In this document: in pieces, positions 1-7,075 of the stretch | Numbering within the stretch: the first letter of the stretch is position 1 | Layout: every line of letters begins with the position of its first letter | Assembly: GCA_003139975.1 (NCBI GenBank) | Contig: PLHN01000118.1 | Coordinates: 1-8,446 of the forward strand | DNA: 8,446 bases | Direction: 5' to 3' | Source: Acidobacteriaceae bacterium | Lineage (GTDB): Bacteria; Acidobacteriota; Terriglobia; Terriglobales; Acidobacteriaceae | Notes under the pieces: generated by a model | The model's database searches: none | What the model was told of the DNA's origin: nothing | What the model saw: only the letters and a program-made list of their open reading frames with translations | Translations under genes and position numbers: made by a program

Positions 1-233
1 AGAGCCAGATCCCGGTGATTGAGCAGGCGATCGAGACGGCAGTTCTGATGCTGGGTACGGACAAATCGCGCGGCTACTGTCTGGAAATGATCTGTGCGGA
101 CTTCGTGGCGGGCGCACACCTGGACAATGGCGACCCCGAGATCCTGCTCAACTCGATTTCGCGCTACTACAGGTTTTTGCCCGGCGAACAGCAGCAGATC
201 TTCCTCGACAATCTGCGTGAGAAGGCGTCGTGA
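1..233 (+). CDS. Unrecognised small protein, partner of HNH gene (copy A, 5' end missing)
   Basis: The reading frame is open from the left window edge (first full codon at 3) to TGA at 231-233, so only the C-terminal part is seen. GTG at 15 is in frame, but the related copy at 1374-1777 continues upstream of the equivalent point, so this gene probably starts outside the window. The visible ~77 residues are mostly helical in character, with a Cys-Leu-Glu-Met-Ile-Cys segment, LDNGDPEILL and a Tyr-rich RYYRFLP stretch. I recognise no family and see no catalytic motif. The stop lies within the possible GTG start of the HNH gene, and the next ATG is only 2 bases further, so the two are probably cotranscribed and translationally coupled. 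High similarity to the second copy supports real coding. The function is unknown; a regulatory, binding or specificity role alongside the nuclease is inference from pairing only. Confidence 0.7.
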   Translation, partial: SQIPVIEQAIETAVLMLGTDKSRGYCLEMICADFVAGAHLDNGDPEILLNSISRYYRFLPGEQQQIFLDNLREKAS

Positions 234-235
234 GA

Positions 236-466
236 ATGATTCGTCCGAAAGTCGCTCTCGTGCGGCAGGATCCCCTGTCATTCGAAAGTCTGCGCCAGCA
301 GATCCTGCGTCGGGACGGCTGGCGGTGCCAATCCTGTGGCTCGATGTCGAATCTGGAAGTGCACCACCGGGAGTTTCGCAGCCATTCAGGGACCGACTCA
401 GAAGAAAACTTGATCACGCTGTGCACGGCTTGCCACGCCAGAATCCATGGCTGCGAAGGCCGCTAG
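236..466 (+). CDS. Small HNH endonuclease domain protein (copy A)
   Basis: A 76-aa protein that is almost entirely one HNH nuclease domain of the McrA-like zinc-ribbon type. Visible motifs are CQSC (C31, C34), the H43-H44 pair with H44 or its neighbour as likely general base, N58 in EENL, then C63-x2-C66-H67-x3-H71. The four Cys would bind a structural zinc, and the His/Asn/His set would bind the catalytic metal and cut DNA. ATG 236 is chosen because the second copy has an ATG at exactly the same place. GTG 230 in the same frame, overlapping the upstream stop, is an alternative adding two residues. AGAAGG at 220-225 can serve as ribosome binding site. There is no separate DNA-recognition domain, so specificity might come from the preceding partner or from another protein. 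It could be a restriction-like, homing-like or phage-type HNH protein; the sequence does not say which. Confidence 0.85.
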   Translation: MIRPKVALVRQDPLSFESLRQQILRRDGWRCQSCGSMSNLEVHHREFRSHSGTDSEENLITLCTACHARIHGCEGR

Positions 467-606
467 CAGTAATGGAAAGAGAACGACTTTAGGCAACGGC
501 AACACAAGAACACTCTAAACAGATGGTCGTAGTCTGGCGGGTCATTCTAGGATTGTTGACGCGTGACTTGTAATTAACAAATTGGCTTGTCCCCAGACAA
601 TAGAAG

Positions 607-623
607 ATGACCAACATGGTCAT
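607..623. promoter_or_regulatory. Inverted repeat, candidate autoregulatory operator
   Basis: ATGACCA-ACA-TGGTCAT is a perfect 7+7 inverted repeat with a 3-base centre. It covers the -35 hexamer of the toxin-antitoxin promoter. Phd/YefM antitoxins, alone or with their toxin, typically bind palindromes at their own promoter, so this is the natural candidate operator. A smaller TAGCTA palindrome (626-631) overlaps the -10. Confidence 0.55.
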
Positions 624-635
624 ATTAGCTATAAT
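607..635 (+). promoter_or_regulatory. Promoter of the toxin-antitoxin operon
   Basis: ATGACC at 607-612 (four of six bases of the -35 consensus), a 17-base spacer, then a perfect TATAAT at 630-635. The antitoxin ATG begins at 642, only six bases after the -10, about where transcription should start. The mRNA may therefore be leaderless or nearly so. No Shine-Dalgarno sequence precedes the ATG, which fits. Confidence 0.6.
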
Positions 636-641
636 CGCAGT

Positions 642-929
642 ATGAAAACCGTGAATATCAGCGATCTAAAGGCGCAGCTCAGCGCTCATATCCAGTTCGT
701 AAAGGACGGCGAAGAGGTGCTTGTCTGCGACCGTGACAAACCTGTCGCCCGGATTGTGCCCTGCGGTCTGGAGGGTTGCTTAGGGCAAGAGCAACGACTG
801 GTTGCTCGCGGTATTATCTCGCTCCCTTTGAAGAAACGGCCTGTGCCTGTCTCGTGGCCTGAACCGCCAGGGGACATATCCGATGAGGTGATGGAACAGG
901 TATGGCGGAAAGAACGGGAAAACCGGTAG
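642..929 (+). CDS. Type II antitoxin, PhdYefM-type
   Basis: A 95-aa antitoxin. The N-terminal half (about 1-40) has the Phd/YefM pattern: MKTVNISDLKAQL, a helix, an acidic-glycine turn (KDGEEVLVCDRDKPVARIVP), and the K-P-V-A-R strand. This fold dimerises and binds the operator. The C-terminal half (about 50-95), ending in ISDEVMEQVWRKERENR, is the usual disordered segment that folds onto and blocks the toxin. ATG 642 is preferred over the upstream in-frame codon at 582 because the family starts here and because a perfect -10 lies at 630-635. The gene overlaps the toxin by 28 bases, so the pair is one operon with coupled translation. It is likely autorepressed through the inverted repeat at 607-623. 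Many VapC toxins pair with PhdYefM-type antitoxins, so this mixed pairing is ordinary. Confidence 0.9.
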   Translation: MKTVNISDLKAQLSAHIQFVKDGEEVLVCDRDKPVARIVPCGLEGCLGQEQRLVARGIISLPLKKRPVPVSWPEPPGDISDEVMEQVWRKERENR

Positions 930-1360
930 GGCGGATTCCAGCCTTCTGGGATACCAGTGCTCTGGTACCTCTCTGCGTACGGCAGGGCATTACGCCTCGG
1001 GCCATTGCTCTATATAAGATCCATGACGCTGTGGTCTGGTGGGCTACGCCAGTCGAGATTGCGAGCGCCCTTGCCCGACTTGTGCGGATGAAGCAACTCG
1101 ACTCCAGCGACTGGACCAAGGCCCGTAAACTTGCGAAAAGGCTTGCCGATTCGTGGTCCGTAATTCAGCCCTCGGATACATTGCGAGCGAAATCGATCGA
1201 CCTTGTGGAGCGCTTCGACTTGCGTAGCCCTGATTCGTTTCAGTTGGCGGCGGCCTTGGCGTGGTGCGAAGGAGCTGTTCAGGGGCGCATTTTTCTGACC
1301 GCCGATCAAAAGCTGAGGGAAGCAGCATTACTCAGCGGCTTCGATGCGGAACCGATGTGA
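902..1360 (+). CDS. vapC: PIN-domain ribonuclease toxin, VapC-type
   Basis: A 152-aa PIN-domain protein, the toxin of the pair. The acidic active site is complete: D17 in FWDTSALV, E52 in TPVEIASAL, D111 in LRSPDSFQLAAAL and D135 in FLTADQKLREAA. Family members use these residues to hold Mg/Mn and cut RNA, often tRNA anticodon loops or rRNA; the target here cannot be read from sequence. Length is slightly above the usual ~130-145 aa because about 14 residues precede the first strand. ATG 902 is the only good start in frame. It lies inside the end of the antitoxin gene, with a weak GGA at 893-895 upstream. Toxin production therefore probably depends on antitoxin translation. The module looks intact, while its surroundings are duplicated and partly decayed. 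Confidence 0.9.
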   Translation: MAERTGKPVGRIPAFWDTSALVPLCVRQGITPRAIALYKIHDAVVWWATPVEIASALARLVRMKQLDSSDWTKARKLAKRLADSWSVIQPSDTLRAKSIDLVERFDLRSPDSFQLAAALAWCEGAVQGRIFLTADQKLREAALLSGFDAEPM

Positions 1361-1373
1361 TTCCTGAAGTGCC

Positions 1374-1777
1374 TTGTTCGTGAAGCTGGCGCGGGCGGAG
1401 GGTCAGCAGTTCGATTGTGCACGTTGGGTGCACGGTGCACAAAGCCGCCCCATGCCCCATGACCGGGGAGGACTGGGGGACTTGCGGCGGGAGGTGGAGA
1501 AGGAACTAACGGGCAAAGAGGACGAGCCGTCCGAGCTGATCTACTTCAAGCTTTACAAGAGCCAGATTCCGGTGATCGAGCAGGCGATCGAAACGGCAGC
1601 CTGATGCTGGGCACGGACAAATCGCGGGGTTACTGTCTGGAGATGATCTGCGCGGACTTCCTGGCTGGCGTGCACCTGGACAATGGCGACCCGGAGATCC
1701 TTCTCAACTCGATCTCGCGCTACTACAAGTTCTTGCCCAGCGAACAGCAGCGGGCTTTCCTCGAAAACCTACGGTAG
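1374..1777 (+). pseudogene. Broken second copy of the HNH partner gene (copy B)
   Basis: Same protein as at the left edge, but disrupted. The first frame runs from about 1374 (TTG; ATG 1452 is another possible start) to TGA at 1602-1604. Comparison with copy A shows one base missing near 1600, where copy A reads on through Val-Leu-Met-Leu-Gly. The rest continues in the next frame from ATG 1604, which overlaps the stop as TGATG, to TAG at 1775-1777. Copy A has GAG at that last point and ends four residues later. The upstream part, ending in LIYFKLYKSQIPVIEQAIE, shows sequence missing from truncated copy A and contains a charged REVEKELTGKEDEPSE segment. The TGATG junction would allow termination-reinitiation, so two half-proteins cannot be excluded. 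The N-terminal start is uncertain. Confidence 0.7.
1417..1440. repeat. Three GTGCAC palindromic hexamers
   Basis: GTGCAC occurs at 1417-1422, 1428-1433 and 1435-1440, within 24 bases, just downstream of the toxin gene and near the start of the decayed partner copy. Each is its own reverse complement. The cluster could be a binding site or chance in an ancestral coding stretch. Confidence 0.3.
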
Positions 1778-2013
1778 AAGGTGTCCTGAGAATGATGAGC
1801 CCCAAAACTGCTCCCTCACGGCTGGATCTCTTGTCGTACGAAAGTCTGCGCCAACAGATCCTGCGTCGCGACGCCTGGCGGTGTCAATTGTGTGGCTCGA
1901 TGACGAATCTCGAGGTGCACCACCGGGAGTTCCGCAGCCATTCGGGAGCCGACTCAGAAGAAAACTTGATCACGCTGTGCACCGCATGTCACGCTAGAGT
2001 GCATAGCCGCTAA
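1558..2013 (+). repeat. Direct repeat, copy B (partner + HNH cassette)
   Basis: The second copy of the cassette seen at 1-466. The shared part begins at the residues SQIPVIEQAIE and ends with the HNH gene. Copy B continues further upstream (to about 1374), showing the portion that copy A has outside the window. Together the two copies bracket the toxin-antitoxin module. Confidence 0.85.
1792..2013 (+). CDS. Small HNH endonuclease domain protein (copy B)
   Basis: A 73-aa HNH protein, three residues shorter at its C-terminus than copy A. All motif residues are kept at the same positions: C31/C34, H43-H44, N58, C63/C66, H67 and H71. From residue 17 to 71 only five residues differ from copy A, while the first 16 are more divergent. 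ATG 1792 (or ATG 1795) is the start. AGAAGG at 1776-1781, ten bases upstream, is conserved with copy A, whereas the GTG alternative of copy A is CTG here. Its partner gene is frameshifted, so this nuclease has outlived its partner, relies on copy A's partner, or acts alone. The next gene converges on it 89 bases away, with no clear terminator between. Confidence 0.82.
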   Translation: MMSPKTAPSRLDLLSYESLRQQILRRDAWRCQLCGSMTNLEVHHREFRSHSGADSEENLITLCTACHARVHSR

Positions 2014-2102
2014 GGGCACGAACGCGTATCTGTGAGGCGACTTCGCTTATGCTCGTCTGTAACTCTCCTGCGAGCGCACCGGAATACATTGGACGATTGA
2101 GG

Positions 2103-5100
2103 CTACCGCGTGCTCAAGTCAACATAGTGGCCGAAGCTGGAGAGCGCGACCTGGTCATTGCCGGGAATGTAAAAGCCGAACCTGCCCAAGCTTAGATTGC
2201 TCCCGGACTGAGTCCAGCGATCCAGAAGCACCCAATTGTCTCCTTGCCTGATCTGGTGGGTGATTTCATTCGTCCCCACACGGATCTGGAGAGTTCGGAA
2301 GCTTCTCTTGTCACCCTTGCGTGGCACTTTGGTCTCGTCTCCCTTCTGGCCATTTCGGACTACGGTGCGGTAGAAGTTGTTTTCGTCCATTTGGAAGAGA
2401 ACATAGTTATTGACGTCGATGCAGTTGAGCACCCACTGCAGGCGGTGCCCCTTCGTGAGCATGGCGGAAAAAACAAATGTACCCGACGTGGGAGACAGGG
2501 CGTACATCACGAAATCGCCGCCCTTATGAACGAACGATCCGTTCTCCTGCTTCCAACCTGCAGGGTCGTCCCACTTGGACATGCCACTGGGCCCGAGAGA
2601 CAGATCCAAGGTTCTGAGTTGACCGGCGGTAACTTCCACCGTCGACGAGCGAGTGAAGTCGGCAATTTTCGCTGTGAGAGTGTAGGAACCGGCTGGCAAA
2701 CTCAGCGTGCTCCCATTGCTCACCTTCGTCGGGATCTCGCCAGCTTTGGCGAGGGTCACCTGTGCATCGGCCGGGGTGAACGTAATTCTTAGCTCGGCCG
2801 GTGCGGCGTCTAGTGCCGCATCTGCAGCCGCAAGGGAGACTGCCGCTCCAGCAACGAAGGATCTCCTGAGTTGCTTGGGTTTGAACCGGTCTTTGCGCAG
2901 TTCGACGATGTGGTCTCCGGGATTGACGGTTGCTATCGTGAGCGTTCCATCGGGCTGAACCGTTCCAACCGGAGTTTGGTCGATCAGAACTGTGGCTCCA
3001 GGAATTCCCCCCTGGACCGTCAACGAAGCGAAATGGGGAATGGGCTGCAGATTGAAAGCCAGCCTGCTTTGCTCGCCTTTGCGAATCCGGATCTTTTGTT
3101 CTGGAACTTCCTGGAATCCAATCTTGGACACTCGTACAACGTAGTCTTTGGTTTCGAGATTCGGGATGAGCAATTGGCCGCCCTGCGTCAGTCGCTGCTG
3201 AAGTTTTCCGTTGAGGAAAACTCTTGCTTTCTCCTGACCGGTAACCACGAGGAGTGTGCCCAGATTTTGTCCGGACTCCAGGAAGGCGCTCAGTGTGGGT
3301 GCCGTTCCCGCGTCAATATCAAGTTTGTATTGATCGCTGTCGTGGGTCACGGTTAATTCGTGAGTGCCTACAGAGATGGATGAAAAATCCAGACCGTCCT
3401 GAAACACTTCGACCGGGGCCTGGCCATCGAGGCTGACCTTGGTGGAAGAATTACTGGAATATACGTGCAGCCTGTCGGTCATGCTGCTGACAACCACAGC
3501 AAGTACACCATGGGAAAGAACGGATCCTTTGACGACCGGAACCACCCCCGCATCGGATGAGAAGCTGAAGGATGCTCCACCTTGCGGGCCATCAACTTTA
3601 AGTTTGTGTTGTCCGGCAGGTATCTTGTCGAGAGTCCACTGCCCATCCTGAAATTCTGCGGGCGGCTGATCATCCAATGTCACTTTTCCCGTGCCGCTGT
3701 CGGAAAACAACTTCAGCACCGGTAGCGCCGGCTCGGGAAGCAGCGCCGCCGGGATTGCGACGCTCGGCGCCACTTCGGCGGGCTGGGTGATCGTCGGCGC
3801 GTGATGTTTTCGCTCGAACAGAAAAATCACGGCCAGGAGGACCATTGCGGCAGCTGAGGCGAGGATCGCCGTTGTGTAACGCTGGCGTGGTCTCGGGGGC
3901 TGCTTGAGATTGGAAGACGCGGCTTTGGGCGAGCCTGCAGGAGGCTTGCCCGGGGAAGTGACGATTTTTGCCGGCGGAGGAAGCGGCGGTGCTGGCGAAA
4001 CCAGTGGCGGAGGGACGGGAGCATTGCTCGTCACCGTCGGCGAAGACTTGGCCAAGCCCTCTGGCGGAGTGTGGAGTGTCACGGTTGGGCTCTGGCTCTC
4101 GGGCGACTCAATCGAAACTTTTTGGCTCTTTTCGAGCAAACCCAGGCGGAGCAGAAGGCCATTCGCAACGGACAGGACTTCACCATCTTTCGGATACTTG
4201 TCCGCCACTGCTCGCACGCGTTCCCCTAAGGCTTGCTTCGACGCGGCGTCCGCGGCGGCATCGATTTCACCCTCCATACTTCGCAGCTGTTCCAGGTCGC
4301 GGCGGCGCGTCTGGCGGAGCTGGATCTGCAGGTCCTGCTTGACGCTCTCCTGAATCTGAATCAACCGGGGCTCGCGCGGATAAACGGCCAACCCCTCTTC
4401 GATTCGGGACAAGGCTCCGGCCAGATCGGCCGCAGTCTGCAGCTTGCGCGCCTGCGAAACGCATTCCTCGATGAAGGTTTCCCGCTTTTTGTCGAGGATC
4501 AGGGTCCGAATGGTTTTGCCCATGGGGTGCGCTGGGTTCAACTCGAGTGCGTCCCGCTCCAGCTTCTCGGCTTGGCGCCAATCGGTTTCCACCATGGAGT
4601 GGGCCTGTTCGACCAGGGCATTGGCCAGAACCGCGCGGGATATAACATTGTTTTCATCGAGCTCGTAGGCCTGACGCAGCAATTTGATTCCGTCGGCAGG
4701 CATCTGGTGCGCGCATAAGTCCTGCCCTTCGGTCATCAGGCGGTGGGCTTCGCTTTTTCGCCTGACGCCATCCTGGGCAAGCTTCTCGAGCTCCGTAAAC
4801 TCTGCGTCGTTAGGAAATTCCGCTGCTGCTTCCTGCAACAGATGCAGCGCGCGACCGTAGTCGCTGGAGTGTAAACACCGGTCGATCTGTTCGACCAAAC
4901 GTGTTTTGGATTCGATCCGGGCCTGCTGGTCGCGTCTCTTCTGCAGGCGCTCAACTTCGAACGACAGCCCTGGATACTCGCTGTAGATGGTACGTAGAAT
5001 CTCCCAATCGTTCAGGGCATCGCCGAACGACCCCTGTTCTTCGTGAAGGTGTGCCCTGGCTATGATCGAGTTGACCAGATCGCGTTTGTCCTGCGCCAAG

Positions 5101-6899
5101 CGCAACGCGCCTTCAAAATGCGATTCTCGGGGATGCAGATCCAGCGCCTCGCGCAAAATGTTCACTCGCTTGTCCAGATCCGGTTCAGCCTCTACCTGGC
5201 GATCTACGGAAGCAATGAGAGCCGAGAGTTCCTGCCGCTGATGCTCCTCGATATCGTATTTGAGAGCCTGGAAGATCGCATTGTTCGGATACTTGGCCAA
5301 ATATGCCTGACATGCAACCATGGCCTTGGCGAAGTTGTGCTCGGTGAGGTTTCTCCGCGCCTCAGCGTACGCAGTGTTCATCGCGTCGTGTTCGGACCGC
5401 ACTTCGTTGTAAAAACTCTGGTAGGTAGCGCCGCTCTCGCGATTGACAGAATCCGGGGCTCGCCGATCCAGTTCCAGCACCACTCCGAGTTTGGTGAGGG
5501 CGCTGCTGACATCGCCCTTTTGCCAGGCGTCCACGGCGGCGCGATGGAGCTTTTCCTTCTCCTGGCGGAGTTTCTGATATTCCTGTTCCTGGCGGTCGAC
5601 CTCTGTCAGCAACTGGAGGGCGCGGGCCTCCTTGGGACGGAGTTGGAGAACATTCTGCAAGGCCTCGCGGGCATGAGGGTACGCGTTATTGTCGATGTGC
5701 TGCCGCGCCAGGCGATACCAGTTGTCGATCTGGCGTTCGCTGCGCCGGTTTTCAATCCTGCTCTTCAGAGCCAACGCGGTGGCGTTGTCTGGTTCTATTT
5801 GCAGCGCCTCCTGTAACTTCTGGAGAGCCAGCGGATCTTCCTCTTCTTCAAAGCGCGCCCGCGCGGCCTCGAGCAACTGAGAAAGTGTTTTTCGCCGGAC
5901 GGCCCCGTCAAGTTGTCGGCGCAGAGAGCCAATGGAATTGTCCATATGGCCCTCGGCTTCCAGTTCGCCCAGGATCTCTTTGGCAAACTGAAAATCGCCT
6001 TCTTCCAGGGCTTTGGTGGCGCGCTGCAGCCGTGGTCTAGTGCGCTCTGGATCGAAAAACTCGATGGGCTCGTTCCGCAGTGCTCGGTTGAGCGTGTCGC
6101 CGAAATCGCGGGCGCTCGCGAAGCGGTGCCATGATTGCTTGGCCATTGCTTTGTGCAGCACGCGGCTGACAGGTTGGCTTATAGCAGAATTCAATTCTGC
6201 CGCCAGAGGCGGGATCTGACGGAGAATTGCATCGACCACTTCATCGGCTCTGGCGCGCTGGAACGGGTTCCGGCCCGTCATAGCTTCATAGCAAACCACG
6301 CTGAGGGAAAAAATATCGGATGCCGGGGAGAGCGGTTTCAATTCGATCTGCTCTGGAGACATGTAGAGCAGTGTCCCTTTTTGCGCCCGAGTGGTATGGG
6401 CATCGACCATGTGAGCAACGCCGAAGTCGATAATCTTCACCGAGTCGTCTTCCATTACGAAGATGTTGCTCGGCTTTAAATCGCGATGTACCAAACCGCG
6501 TTCGTGTGCAGCCTGCAGGCCACGACAGGTCTGGGAAATGATGTCAATCGTGCGTTCCACCGTCAGACGATGGCCAGCCTTACGGATGAAATATTCCAGG
6601 GTGGTGCCGGGGAGTAGCGGCATTACGAAGTAGGGCTTCTTCTTGCCCTCTTCTTCGAATTCCCCGATGTCGAAGATCTCAACGATGTTGGGATGGCTGA
6701 TGGAGGCGAGCACATCGCACTCTTTATAGAACAACTGAAGTGAGGCCGGATCGGGAATGTCGAGGATGGTTTTCACCGCTACTTCACGCCGCACGACGGT
6801 ATCGTAGGCCCGGTAGACCAGGCCCATCCCGCCCTGGCCGAGGATCTGCCTGACCTCGTAGCGGCCTGCCAGTTTTTTCGGTGAAGCGGGAATCTCCAT
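2103..6899 (-). CDS. Large transmembrane Ser/Thr protein kinase with TPR, PEGA-like and C-terminal beta-sandwich regions
   Basis: A 1,598-aa Hanks-type (PknB-like) kinase. Residues ~14-275 are the kinase domain: glycine loop GQGGMG (21-26), AVK with K43, alpha-C E60, HRDLKPSN (catalytic D140, N145), DFG (158-160), SPEQ (181-184) and the D195 region. All catalytic residues are present, so it should phosphorylate Ser/Thr. T169/T170 lie in the activation loop. Residues ~290-915 are TPR-like helical hairpins, many ending in P-N/P-K/P-D turns, likely a protein-binding arm. A Ser/Pro-rich linker (~925-1006) leads to one membrane span (1008-1028) with basic residues before it, so the kinase is cytoplasmic and the C-terminus external. 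Outside are about five PEGA-like beta repeats (~1061-1123, 1144-1207, 1215-1285, 1291-1358, 1368-1435), then a ~155-residue domain (1440-1598) resembling DUF1080/LamG-type sandwiches, possibly ligand-binding. ATG 6899 starts directly before the kinase fold. Substrates are unknown. Confidence 0.93.
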   Translation of the reverse strand: MEIPASPKKLAGRYEVRQILGQGGMGLVYRAYDTVVRREVAVKTILDIPDPASLQLFYKECDVLASISHPNIVEIFDIGEFEEEGKKKPYFVMPLLPGTTLEYFIRKAGHRLTVERTIDIISQTCRGLQAAHERGLVHRDLKPSNIFVMEDDSVKIIDFGVAHMVDAHTTRAQKGTLLYMSPEQIELKPLSPASDIFSLSVVCYEAMTGRNPFQRARADEVVDAILRQIPPLAAELNSAISQPVSRVLHKAMAKQSWHRFASARDFGDTLNRALRNEPIEFFDPERTRPRLQRATKALEEGDFQFAKEILGELEAEGHMDNSIGSLRRQLDGAVRRKTLSQLLEAARARFEEEEDPLALQKLQEALQIEPDNATALALKSRIENRRSERQIDNWYRLARQHIDNNAYPHAREALQNVLQLRPKEARALQLLTEVDRQEQEYQKLRQEKEKLHRAAVDAWQKGDVSSALTKLGVVLELDRRAPDSVNRESGATYQSFYNEVRSEHDAMNTAYAEARRNLTEHNFAKAMVACQAYLAKYPNNAIFQALKYDIEEHQRQELSALIASVDRQVEAEPDLDKRVNILREALDLHPRESHFEGALRLAQDKRDLVNSIIARAHLHEEQGSFGDALNDWEILRTIYSEYPGLSFEVERLQKRRDQQARIESKTRLVEQIDRCLHSSDYGRALHLLQEAAAEFPNDAEFTELEKLAQDGVRRKSEAHRLMTEGQDLCAHQMPADGIKLLRQAYELDENNVISRAVLANALVEQAHSMVETDWRQAEKLERDALELNPAHPMGKTIRTLILDKKRETFIEECVSQARKLQTAADLAGALSRIEEGLAVYPREPRLIQIQESVKQDLQIQLRQTRRRDLEQLRSMEGEIDAAADAASKQALGERVRAVADKYPKDGEVLSVANGLLLRLGLLEKSQKVSIESPESQSPTVTLHTPPEGLAKSSPTVTSNAPVPPPLVSPAPPLPPPAKIVTSPGKPPAGSPKAASSNLKQPPRPRQRYTTAILASAAAMVLLAVIFLFERKHHAPTITQPAEVAPSVAIPAALLPEPALPVLKLFSDSGTGKVTLDDQPPAEFQDGQWTLDKIPAGQHKLKVDGPQGGASFSFSSDAGVVPVVKGSVLSHGVLAVVVSSMTDRLHVYSSNSSTKVSLDGQAPVEVFQDGLDFSSISVGTHELTVTHDSDQYKLDIDAGTAPTLSAFLESGQNLGTLLVVTGQEKARVFLNGKLQQRLTQGGQLLIPNLETKDYVVRVSKIGFQEVPEQKIRIRKGEQSRLAFNLQPIPHFASLTVQGGIPGATVLIDQTPVGTVQPDGTLTIATVNPGDHIVELRKDRFKPKQLRRSFVAGAAVSLAAADAALDAAPAELRITFTPADAQVTLAKAGEIPTKVSNGSTLSLPAGSYTLTAKIADFTRSSTVEVTAGQLRTLDLSLGPSGMSKWDDPAGWKQENGSFVHKGGDFVMYALSPTSGTFVFSAMLTKGHRLQWVLNCIDVNNYVLFQMDENNFYRTVVRNGQKGDETKVPRKGDKRSFRTLQIRVGTNEITHQIRQGDNWVLLDRWTQSGSNLSLGRFGFYIPGNDQVALSSFGHYVDLSTR

Positions 6900-6903
6900 G
6901 GCG

Positions 6904-6950
6904 CACCCCGCAGCCGGGGCCCTAGCATCTTAACCCACATGCCCCGGCTG
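6904..6950 (-). promoter_or_regulatory. Two competing hairpins upstream of the kinase start
   Basis: On the kinase strand, CAGCCGGGGC (6950-6941) is a perfect 10-base complement of GCCCCGGCTG (6920-6911), with a 20-base loop. The second arm can instead fold locally: CCCCG (6919-6915), a four-base loop, CGGGG (6910-6906). That local stem covers the only Shine-Dalgarno-like GGGGTG before ATG 6899. The two folds exclude each other, so the long stem would free the ribosome site and the short one would hide it. No T-run follows, so it is not a terminator. An operator role is also possible. Confidence 0.4.
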
Positions 6951-6985
6951 ATCCTAGTTCTGACGCTCGATTCGGGGCCATGTGA

Positions 6986-7075
6986 TCACTCCCGGATGGT
7001 CGGCAAACGTGCGCCATGAGCGCGAAAGGCCGCAAGGTTGAGTAGCGCGTAACTGCTTAACTGATGAGCCTTCAT
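6986..7075 (-). CDS. Possible 29-aa leader peptide ORF
   Basis: ATG at 7075 to TGA at 6986 encodes 29 residues beginning MKAHQLSSYALL and ending with TIRE. GAGG eight bases before the ATG is a plausible ribosome binding site. It lies between the RNase H-like gene and the kinase on the same strand, ending 86 bases before the kinase ATG, and no family is recognisable. Open frames this short are common by chance, so it is only a candidate. Confidence 0.15.
   Translation of the reverse strand: MKAHQLSSYALLNLAAFRAHGARLPTIRE

Larger units (their letters stand above)
1..466 (+). repeat. Direct repeat, copy A (partner + HNH cassette)
   Basis: This stretch aligns with 1558-2013 at an offset of 1,557 bases, falling to 1,556 after a one-base deletion in copy B near 1600. 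The HNH products match at 58 of 71 aligned residues by my count, with most differences in the first 16 residues. Similarity stops at the end of the HNH genes. The left boundary is outside the window. Confidence 0.85.

Noticed and set aside
94..492. A 132-codon open frame overlapping copy A, with a similar one at 1683-1997 in copy B
   Set aside because: Both lie in another frame of the partner and HNH genes, are Arg/Ser-rich, show no domain, and are shared only because the underlying DNA is duplicated.
2014..2102. Terminator between the convergent HNH copy B and kinase genes
   Set aside because: Only a weak short hairpin (AGGCG/CGCTT) without a T-run is visible.
5043..5816. A 257-codon + strand frame and several others opposite the kinase
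   Set aside because: They are antisense to the well-supported kinase TPR region and arise from its GC-rich codon pattern; no domain or ribosome site supports them.
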